Shown: in pieces, positions 54,401 to 64,000 of the stretch
Position numbering within the stretch: the first letter of the stretch is position 1
How the letters are laid out: each line of letters starts with the position of its first letter
The notes under the pieces: model-generated
What the model was told of the DNA's origin: nothing
Seen by the model: the letters and a program-made list of their open reading frames with translations, nothing else
Database searches by the model: none
Assembly: GCA_963691815.1 (NCBI GenBank)
Contig: OY829657.1
Location: 19,113,853 to 19,177,852, forward strand
Reading direction: 5' to 3'
Source: Echiichthys vipera
Taxonomy: Eukaryota; Chordata; Actinopteri; Perciformes; Trachinidae
Length of the DNA: 64,000 nucleotides
Made by a program: the position numbers and the translations under genes

Positions 54401-56928
54401 GCAGTGCCGTGTAGGCCAACTGCCCTGTTAGTGAGGCTGACATTCAAAGAGAGTTGGGATGCCGACAACAATCCCACAACCTCCTGCTGCGAGGAGACAT
54501 TTCGCATGGTGGCCGAGTGCTTTGATACAGCTCTTGTGATCCTCGCTGGCGTGGCTTTGAGAAAGCAAACACACACAGCACAGAGCCCAGGCCATCACCA
54601 TTACATACCATTTGAACACAGTGCTTTTTATATATTCCAGAATTTTCCATTATTATTGTCATGAAACCACCTTCCTTCAGCTGGGCGTTAAACACATGTT
54701 TTTATGGAAATGTGGCTTATTTGGTGCCCTTTGTTGCCATCTTCTACACCAATGTTTGGTTTTCATCTCTTGTGTCCATTTCTAAAAAGTGTATTACAAA
54801 ACAACTGTACAGATACATGAAAATGTATTTCCACAAAAAAGGCCACTTCATTGAAAGTGTCCTCTTGTCATAACCAAATAGAGAATAATTAAAATATGAC
54901 ACAGTCCTCATGCTATCCATTAAAAGCAAGGCTGTCTCTTAGCAAAATGTGACTGCAAGCAATGAGCAGTAATGCAGGTTAGTGAATATAGAACCCACTT
55001 TCAAAACTAAAGGCAAACAGGCTCCGCTAATTACTGAGGCACTATCCAGTCATTTTTGTGAGCAAGGGTTACTGAATGGTTGCCTATTACTTCACTTTCC
55101 CTGCACCAAATGCTTAAGATAATGACCAGTTACTAATTGGTGCTTACACCTTATATCAGTTTGTGCCGAATATAATTGCAGCTATTATGGTACTAAATTA
55201 TCATTGGAATTAGCATCTTTTAGCAAAAACCTTGCTAAATAGAAGTATGGAGCATTTTCCAGAAGAGGTCTTCGTGTCGTTGCACCACCGGTTGATTCCT
55301 CATTAACTAGAGGGTTCAGGGCAGAAGGAATGCCTTTCCAATTGTACTGGTGTGTCAGTGCATCTTCTGCAGCAGCTAATGGAGGCACTGATGTAGCACA
55401 TTCACATCTGTGTGCAGTCTTGTGTGTGTTTGCGATTTCCAGGAGTATATCAGGTATGTTTATGCGCATAATGTTGTGCGTCGGTTCATGTAGCGGTTTG
55501 TGTGTGCTCGCCACGAAGGTGCACGGGCGAAGGGAAGGAGGTCTATATTATATGCAGATCACGCTTCCCATGCTTCAGCAGCTCCTCCTTTGTGTTGGCC
55601 CTTCCGTCAGCTGTTGACTTCCTAAGTGTCTCAGACAGCCGTGTTTCTGTCTGCGGCTCTGTCCACTGCCTTGTCCCGCTCACATTTCTGAAGTCCGCTG
55701 ACTGCTAATGGCCGTGTCCAGACAAAGAGCCCACTCTGTGGCCACTCTTGGAGGCCGGGCCGGGGGCCAAGGACTGCCAGGGGGAGGGCAGGGAGGAGGA
55801 GACACAGGGAGGGCTGGGTTTGAGAAAAGGGAGGGCTGAAAGCTGGGAAGAGCACCCGGCACTGCCTGCCTCTCTACACCCATGTCACGCCTGTGTGACA
55901 ACCACTCCTCTGTGCTTGTTTGAACTGTCCTTCCCAATTAGCACTAATAAGTCACTCTGTAAGGATGAGCAAGCATAGTGTGCCCAATCACCCCCAGTTC
56001 ACATACGCATAAACAGATTTGTACACAAAACACAAACACACATTTCCCCCCACCCCATAAGCTTAGCAGCCCATGAAAATCCCAGGAGCACAACCCCGCT
56101 AATAGACAGAGGAAGCCCAAAACGCATCTCGTTCCCAGCAAACAAGTGCCAGTAAAGAGGCAAATTAATGACAAGTCGTTTGAAGGGTCTGCCTAAGAAT
56201 AATTTTACTCTGGCGTCTCACTACCACTGAAGAATTGATTAGATCCCTGCTCAATCAAAGTGCCTGAATCAATAAAGAGCGGAGCAGGCATGCCCAATTT
56301 ATTCACAGCATCACTCTCACATAAGAGTCACAGAGAGAGGGAGCGAGAGAGAGAGTTAGAGGGAGAGCATCTCTGACAGGTGACAATGTGAAGGCCCTGC
56401 TGAAACTAAACGCTAGTGTCAATACCAGGCGGCCGTCCCCTTTTTCATGTCAGTGCGCTGCTCATTACATTAACTGAAATGCCTTGCAGCAACCTTTCAG
56501 GGATGCACAGCACAACTTTAAATCATCTGAGATTGTCTCACTAATAAACATTTTGTTCCTAGAATATGAAACCTTGGGGAAATAATTGCAGTTTTTTAGT
56601 TTCATGACACAATGTTCAGTTGTAAGAACAGACATACTGCATGGGGAAGAAAGAAAGAACTCTGGAATAATGACTTCACTTGTGTTTTCTCAAAGTACAG
56701 ACTGGAGGACTTAGTCAAGCTCTGCTGTGCTCGGCTGTTTATTGTTGCCTGCTTGTTTATTGTCATGCAGAAAGCAGAGGAGGTATTAAAGGCAGATTCT
56801 ACTCTTATTTTAAAATGTGCTGCCGAAGATTAGAGCGCTTGCCAAACACTGTGGAAACACTTAATTGATTTCCTTTGGACTGTTTACCTCTACTGTAGCC
56901 CTCCTAGAGTCCAGCACTGTCTCGCACG

Positions 56929-56931
<3 letters not shown>
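51467..56931. other. intergenic, no gene recognised
   Basis: 51700-52150 is AT-rich. 52380-54600 and 54900-56930 are moderate-GC and repeat-poor without coding frames that resemble a family. A GC-rich patch lies at 55740-55870 (GGAGGCCGGGCCGGGGGCCA) but is short for a CpG island. Possible regulatory DNA. Confidence 0.35.

Positions 56932-57017
<86 letters not shown>
56932..57017. repeat. (CA)n microsatellite
   Basis: About 42 CA units with one TA interruption near 56962. Confidence 0.97.
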
Positions 57018-57019
<2 letters not shown>

Positions 57020-57379
57020 AGAGTACAACCCTGGCCCCATTGACGCCAACGCAGGCCTGCCAAGAGCCTCATTAGTATTCACAGCAGTGGCATTTGCCAG
57101 CCTGAGCGTTGCCGTGGTGATGCTGCCCACACAAGTGATGATAAATGGTGCTTTCAGCTTCTCTGCCTTCCATAGAGAAGAGCAGGGAGCTGAGGAGTTG
57201 CTGGCTAGGACCCAGCAGCAGGCACGGCTAGCAAGGCCTCATCCCCAACGCTTGGCAACTGACGCATGACTACACAAGCCCGGGGCTGCTTGAAGGCTTT
57301 GGGTGCAGGGGAGTGGTGGGTAAGAGGGTTTTGGTGTCGGATGGGTTGTGTGTGCGGTTATGGAGAAAAAAGCTTTAGG

Positions 57380-57383
<4 letters not shown>
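57018..57383. other. unique spacer, moderate GC
   Basis: About 365 bases between two repeats, no gene recognised. Confidence 0.4.
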
Positions 57384-57426
<43 letters not shown>

Positions 57427-57458
57427 GCGTGTGCGTGTGCGTGTGCGTGTGCGTGTGC

Positions 57459-57489
<31 letters not shown>
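57384..57489. repeat. (GT)n followed by (GTGTGC)n hexanucleotide array
   Basis: About 18 GT units, then about 11 GTGTGC-type hexamers with one CATGTG variant. Strict alternating purine-pyrimidine throughout. Confidence 0.97.
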
Positions 57490-57492
<3 letters not shown>

Positions 57493-58570
57493 GTTAGGAG
57501 AGGGGGAGGAGGAGGCATGTTGGGAAGAAGTGTGTGCTTGAACTTGTTATTGTTGGCTGAAAAAGTGATGTCAGGTTCGGTCTTTCTCGAGTGTGTTTTG
57601 TTCCCTGTATTTTTCAGTTATGTGATAATCTATTCACAAGTTAGTGACATAAAATATCTGACTTCTAACTCGTGTGTATGTATAATGTGATCCTGCAAGG
57701 AAATTAAAAAAAAAAGTGAGGAAAGTAATTCTTTACCATGGGGAAATACAGTTCAATAAGGGTTTTTTTTGGTTTGTTTTTTATTTGAAATATGGGTTTA
57801 ATTTACACATGGCACTTACACATACATTAACAGTGCTCCCTAAAATTATATCAGAACCTGCCACATTAAACCCCTTTTTCATATGTGTAAATTGCATTTT
57901 GTATGACACTGCAAACACATACGTAAATACTATTTATTTTAAAGGCATTTTAAAAATAAAAAAGACACAAATGGTAATTTGTAACTTGTATTTATTTAAA
58001 TAAAATTGTTCTGTAATAAAAAATATTCTATTCCCACAGGGTTTCAAACCCTCACTGGAATGTATAGAAAACATCCTTGTTGTATTATATAAAAAACAGG
58101 TAGACCATGCAAATAGACAACACACTTAACTGATTATTGTATAAATATTTGCTTTATAAATGGAATACTCAAATGACTACTGGAGCCAGTGCAGGCTGCT
58201 TCAATCCCTCTCCTGTTTCTTTTTTACTGCAGGTGTCACAGCGAGGGCTGTTTGAGCCTTAAATCAGCGTAGACAAACAAAGGGTTAAGGTATCCAGCTA
58301 AACTTGCCTTCCCCAGAGCCCACACATACAGATGTGTAAGCAATGAGGACGAGGAGACTGGACTCAAATCCTCCTGATCCTAGTTAAATAGAGAAAGACT
58401 GTGTTATTCCCACATTATGGTGCACCGATACGTAGCGCATTAAGAGCCTGGCTGAATTGAAATCAGAGTATCTTATTAGAAATATTGTGGCAACAGAGAT
58501 GGATAGAATGTCTTTATTTGATGCACATAATAGTGATGGTGATTATGTAAAATGTATTAGATTTGCAGTG

Positions 58571-58571
<1 letters not shown>
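57490..58571. other. AT-rich intergenic sequence
   Basis: Several A and T homopolymers. No coding sequence or named repeat seen. Confidence 0.45.
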
Positions 58572-58610
<39 letters not shown>

Positions 58611-58657
58611 GTGTGTGTGTATATGTGTGTGTGTGTCTGTGTGTGTGTGTGTGTGTG
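58572..58657. repeat. imperfect (GT)n microsatellite
   Basis: About 40 GT units interrupted by GC, TATA and TC variants. Confidence 0.96.
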
Positions 58658-59610
58658 AGAATGTGAATGTTCTTGTTGTAAAAACTCACTACTATAATAA
58701 AAAATGTGAGTTCCTACATAGCAAACCTATACAAATCTTTTCTTCTTCTGTAAAAAATAAAGATATTTATCCACGAGGCAGATGATTCAATAGAGAAATA
58801 TTTAACACATGAGACACTAGATGAGCTATGCGGCCCACTTCTTCACGTCTCAATAATCCAGACATTTTTTTATTATTTTCTCAAGGCTTCACAGTTGAAT
58901 CAATACCAGAACTTATCTTCCAGTGTGAAAGTTGAATACAAGTAAACAACCTTACAATTATCTCACAGCTGGCCATTTGCATTACACAATCCACTCACAC
59001 AATCCTTCTACTTTATTCATAGCATGACCAAGATGCTCTATCTTTTCATCTACTAGTCTATTAAATTCAAAACTGGGCAGTGAATATGTCTGCTGAAATT
59101 ACAGTAATTCTCACACAGACCATGAACGTATCCCTCCTTGGCCGAACTTGGGGATGACCGCCCCCTTCAAAAGATGGCCTGACCCTTCCAAAATCAAGCC
59201 TGATTACCCATCTCTAGGACACTAAGAAGCACCCAACTTCAAAAGGAGCAGAGACAATCACGGGTGGGGTGGTGTGGCATTGAGTTGGGGGTGGTGTTCA
59301 GAAACCTCATCCCTGTGCTGCGGCGGTCTGGGCCAGACTGAACGGTCTCAGCCAGGGGGCCGGGGCTATTAAAAGATAAATGTATTTCTCTGTTCCATTA
59401 TTCATGATGTGAGGAGGTGGGGGGGAGCAGGGAGCCAGAGGCTTAGCACAGCAGTGGATCCCTTCTCGGCCTCATCAGGGCCAAGGTCCCCACTGCACCC
59501 GTCGCACCCACACCCTGATGCAAGAGAGAGGGAGAGTGGGGTGGGGGAGTGTGTGGCGACAGCTGTGAGGTGAGAGAGGGAGATAGAGAGATAATGCAAC
59601 AGTGTGTATT

Positions 59611-59611
<1 letters not shown>

Positions 59612-59642
<31 letters not shown>
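59612..59642. repeat. (CA)n microsatellite
   Basis: About 15 CA units. Confidence 0.95.
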
Positions 59643-59645
<3 letters not shown>

Positions 59646-59830
59646 TAAATGTCATAATGTCCATGTAATTGTAAATACATTTGCACATAATAAAATGTGT
59701 AGCAATTACATAAAAATATACTATGGTGTGATCTAAAATTCCATTCTTTATTAATAACTGAATCGGTTTGAATTGGGTTTTTTTTTTATATCCGCATCTG
59801 CTAAAGTAGTGTTTTTAATGTTCATTTATG

Positions 59831-59872
<42 letters not shown>
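59831..59872. repeat. (CA)n microsatellite
   Basis: About 20 CA units, starting CACG. Confidence 0.95.
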
Positions 59873-59876
<4 letters not shown>

Positions 59877-61003
59877 CATATCAGAAACTTGGAAGGAGCA
59901 TCAGACTGTGGCTCTGAATAACCTCTCAGCTGCTGATTAAGTAAAGAGTTTGGGCAAATACTTTGGAGACATATCGGCCGTCTACACTAGAGTGAATGGA
60001 ATAGTGAGCTTTTGTCCGACTCGTCTCTGATCTGCAAGAAAAGCAGATGAGGATGACCCCAGTGTCACTTATTTGGAGTTGAGTCACTGATGAGAAAAGT
60101 CAAACACACTGGAGAGAATGTCAAACAGAAGTAAAAGCTAAGCCTCCTATTTGCAATGATTCCATTTGTTCCTCTTAACACAGACCAAGTGTGTTATTTT
60201 TTATCCTTGATGTGTATCTTTTTTATATATATATATATATAGGAAAGCAATCCCTAATAACTTTGATAGATATCTGATATTTCAACATGATGCTATTTTT
60301 TTCCAATATAATAATGTCATTAAATCTATTTTTAAGAGATTGAGCAAATCAAAAATGGTAACGTGTTCAACAAAAATATTATTATCTCACATGCCCCATG
60401 ATGAGAGAAACTACCTGTTCACGTTTTAATCAAATGCTTTCCAAATTGTTTCATAATTACCTATAATTGAACACACGCTGTGTAATTTTGCTGTTTCATG
60501 CCAGTTTATATTTTCTGCTGTTGTTAAAACAGCTCTGGAATTGTTTGTCTCAACAATGGCAATCACTGTAATCTCTGGTATTTTGTTTTTAAACATACTT
60601 CCACAAATGAAACAAAACATTTACAATTTTTATACAAAAAAATGATTTCGCTGAGCACAAACTAGTCAATTAAAATTCCATCCATTCAACAGAGGGCTTC
60701 TTGTGAAACACACCAATGTAGTTCCCATGTCTATTAAAAAGTGCTTTCCCCTCGGCACAAGTGGTCCCCATTTCTTATATTTTACAAATCTGAGATGCAT
60801 TATACCGGCATAAAATGCACACCAATGCTTGTGAGAAAAGACGAGCTCTATGACAGAGTGGAGGGTGGTCTGAACACATCAGTACTCATGACTCCATGCT
60901 GGGATCATTTGTTTCCAGACAAGAGGGCATGAGGGTGGGAAAAAAAGAATATAAGATGGCCAGGAGATGTGGTGAGGGGTGGGAGCTGGTGATGAAATGT
61001 GTG

Positions 61004-61007
<4 letters not shown>

Positions 61008-61058
<51 letters not shown>
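61008..61058. repeat. (GT)n microsatellite
   Basis: About 25 GT units. Confidence 0.96.
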
Positions 61059-61064
<6 letters not shown>

Positions 61065-64000
61065 ACTTGGACAGATGAGTGTGTTTTATCTGTCTGTGTA
61101 TACTGTGTTAATGTGGATCACTATTCTTGCTTTTCCACTTTACACATTCTGGCTTGAATTAGACACAAGAGACAAAAGGCTTCATATTTGTGCTTGCATG
61201 TCAAGGATTACTTGTTCCATTGAATGTGTTCCCCCATTATCTGCTTATCACTCTCTGTGCTCTTTAATCTCTTTCTTGTCTCTACTCAATGGCTTCCTCT
61301 CACTGTCTCCCCATCACAAATGTAGCCTTTCTCCCCTTCTATTTTTTAACACTTACAAAACTGAAAAGGCCTGGCCTGGTCTGGGCCACCTGGAAGCACC
61401 AGTGAAGCTTTCTCCCAGGCCTGGCTCCCTGCCACTAGCCAGCTGTAGCATTGTGAATGGCCCATCTCAATTAATTCCATGCATTGCAATTGTTGCCGGG
61501 CACTGTTTACAGCCACCTCCTACTCCGCCTGGGTAGCCTCTCCGATTGTCCCGGGGCCTCCCTTGTTTAATACTGTTTTGCAAGTTATTAAGCCCTGGAA
61601 GTCCATTAATCACAGTTCACGGGCTGTGTAAGCCCACACAAGGCAGGCAGAGGTGGGGGATGGGGAGGCACACTCGCTGTCCTCAATGGGCTTAGACGGT
61701 GGTCCATTCAGATCCCTAACGAGATCATTACCACTAACTAAATACAAACCTGACCCCACGACCCGCTGGGAAATTACGTAGGAGCTCCCTGGTGCAAGAC
61801 ATTAATATGCCCCCCGCCCCAAACAACCCCCCCCCCCTCCAACATCCACCCCTCCCGTTTTCCAGCAACAGTGCGTGAACGCCCACCACCAAAGTCTCTC
61901 AGTGCAACCCAACCCTGGTCCCCTGCCCCTCCCTCTTGTCCATTCTCACTTTCTTGCCAATGGACAGAAAACTAAACCTGTCATCAAAAGGGGCCTAATC
62001 ACTGCTGTGGTTGTGGTAAACCAAGCCTGACAGACATTTCACTGAGGCCTCAATGGCCACATCAGTGCCACCTCCCTAGCCAATCCACCCCCACCCCCTT
62101 CTTTCTGTCGCTTTCTCTCAGTCCCTCGCTCTCTCTTTTTACCAGGCCTCTGGCCAATGAGCAACAAACACCCAGGGGCTTTTCAGATTACTTGACACAC
62201 TGTGTCCACTTTTGGGAGGGAGACCACCTGGTAAGCTCATTTTAATACAAAACCAGTTCAGTCTCCTCTCCCTTTTTCCCTACTTCGCTAATTCCGCCTC
62301 TCAAGCCAAGCTACCACCATGAATTCTGTCTAATCCAGTGACCCCCACAGAACATTCCTGGTTTTACACTCCTCGGAAGAGGCTGGATTTGGGCGGATTA
62401 CATGCTTCCAGTTCTGTTTGGAGGCACCTGTGACTGGAAGTGGAAGGAAGGACCAACGATGACAGTGAAACTTAGGAAGAGAAGAGACGAAGAGGGTTTC
62501 CTCCCTTCTTTCTCACCTTTCACCTCTAAATTGTCTCATCCCTGCTCTCTACCTGTTTTTGTTGTCCAAGGCATGTTGGACATCCAAGCAGCAACAGCAT
62601 GGTTACTGCGTGGCCCATGTATGGGGATGGGAGGTGTGGGGGGTTAAGAGGGATGACAGAGCAGGGGTGAAGGATGTGGGTGGAAAGAGAGGTTGGTTGG
62701 GGGTTTGCACTGACTTTCACTTTAGCCCCTCAGCTTATGTTAAGATGTTGTCACTTTCACCATCTCAAGTGTTGCCACTTCAGATGCCGGAGCTTAGCGT
62801 TTGCAATGGGCTCTAAGGGGGACGAGGGAGGGAGAGAGAGCAACAGGGAGGAAGTCTGGGAACATTTCCATTTTAAACAAGAACAACACTGTCACCTGAC
62901 TGCCATGGCACCCCCTTTTCAATGTTTCCAACTTCCTGTCTCCTCTTTGCTTCTTTCGTGTCCCCTTCTCTTTAGCTGCAGCTTCATCTTTCTCAAGAAC
63001 TCTTTAAGGCAGTGTTTCCGCCCTGAATTCCTCTGCCAAATTGGATGAATTGTATCTCACAGCCTTTCGAGTTTTGTGCGTGAGGTACTTAATTGCCCCC
63101 CCCACCCCACCCCCACAAAATATCATGGCGGATGCTTAAACTGTGCATGTAGATGTGCATATTTTAAATTAGGTGTAATACCCCCCACTTTAATCCATGA
63201 TAAGATCTCAATTGTTCCATGATGTGAAATGGAGATGCAGCGACAACCAGGGCTGAATTAAATGGAAATCTTAATTTACCTGGATATTATCCTCCAGTGA
63301 AATATAATCACTGACTGAATAACTGGGCACACCAGCACATTCTTAATTGACTCTTAATGAGTGTCATGGAACATATTCTTCAGTGTAGATGCAGAGATTA
63401 GGGAATGGCAGCACGGTAAGCTTAGAAAAAAGAAAAATACACAAAGACTAAACATAAGCATGACCACATACAACCATGCATTCATAAACACTCTTCTATT
63501 TTCAAATTATCCACACTGGAAAACACAACTATAAATACAAAATTATACACAAAATCACACACGCATAGACTGGTTGTAGAGTGTCTACCTGGCGCTACAT
63601 TGATTGTTCCTCAACACTGACAAATTGTAAGCTCATAATGATGATCTCTGGCATGACAAGTGATTTTAACCTGCCTGTGGGCCGCCCCCGCACGGAGTCA
63701 CAGATCAGCTGCCCCACGTAAACAAAAACATTAGGAGAGCGTTCCACATTTAAGAGCATGCTAATTACAGTCATTCCCATCTGAAGTACTTTCTGCTGCA
63801 ATTTGCTCAGATCACCAAACCTCCAATCCCTCTCATGTAAACAAATAAACTCTCACGCAACAAAGAGATAAAGCAAATAATAAAATAGACACTGGCGCTA
63901 TCAGAACTCGCTGGGGGCACTGTGTTTGAAGTAGGCTTCAAATAGTATCATACTACTCTACAGTGTTGAGTCCTAGTGTTGTGCACATCCCCAGTGAGGA
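61059..64000. other. intergenic, CNE-like islands to right edge
   Basis: 61370-61830 is repeat-free, with TCAATTAATTCCATGCATTG near 61467-61486 and CTCCATTAATCACAG-like cores. 63180-63400 has a run of TTAATT/ATTA cores (CTTAATTTACCTGG, TTCTTAATTGACTCTTAATG). Short poly-C tracts lie at 61826-61838 and 63097-63113. The 185-codon plus frame beginning in the GT repeat (60979-61536) is an artefact. No gene reaches the right edge as far as I can see. Confidence 0.3.

Larger units (their letters stand above)
58658..61007. other. intergenic with small microsatellites
   Basis: Contains (CA)n at 59612-59642 and 59831-59872 and (TA)n at 60222-60241. 59100-59580 is GC-richer and repeat-poor. No exon or RNA gene supported. 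Confidence 0.4.

Noticed and set aside
58321..58380. Possible tRNA/SINE B-box (ACTCAAATCCTCC)
   Set aside because: Does not fit GGTTCRANNCC well, and no A-box or cloverleaf could be drawn upstream.
60979..61536. 185-codon plus-strand open frame
   Set aside because: Begins in a GT microsatellite and runs through CNE-like sequence; no domain recognised.

Overview
This window is vertebrate nuclear DNA, almost certainly from a ray-finned (teleost) fish. The signs are one intron-rich gene on the minus strand, degraded teleost-type transposons (a Tc1/mariner transposase fossil, hAT-like MITEs, 5'-truncated LINE tails), very long dinucleotide microsatellites, and no bacterial-type operons. The species cannot be named from what is visible.

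Positions 921-10648, minus strand: the 5' and central part of kiz (kizuna, a centrosomal/PLK1-substrate protein). Nine exons are proposed, eight of them with matching splice signals and reading phase. The start codon is at 10648. The gene reads leftwards and is still open at its last visible donor (921), so the C-terminal exon(s) lie beyond base 1 or were not recognised. Exon 7 carries an apparent frame break. Because exon 7 lies between two phase-2 junctions, skipping it would restore the reading frame. Introns hold a hAT-like MITE, a LINE 3' tail abutting a second hAT-like piece, and microsatellites next to two splice donors.

Positions 10.7-13 kb: the kiz promoter with an RFX X-box-like motif, then a repeat-rich block with an inverted repeat of about 140-150 bp arms enclosing the 3' end of a LINE.

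Positions 13-64 kb: no convincing protein-coding gene. This is a long intergenic (or giant-intron) stretch in which AT-rich, repeat-bearing segments alternate with islands of moderate GC, no sustained codon structure and many homeodomain-like TAAT/ATTA cores. These islands resemble conserved non-coding elements. In human, KIZ lies next to XRN2 and near NKX2-4, NKX2-2, PAX1 and FOXA2. A regulatory desert beside kiz would fit that setting, but this is inference and not shown by the sequence. Notable local structures are a 23-bp hairpin at 32 kb, a foldback at 38.9 kb, and a microsatellite cluster followed by a Tc1 fossil at 42-43.3 kb. No tRNA, rRNA, CRISPR array or intact mobile element was seen.
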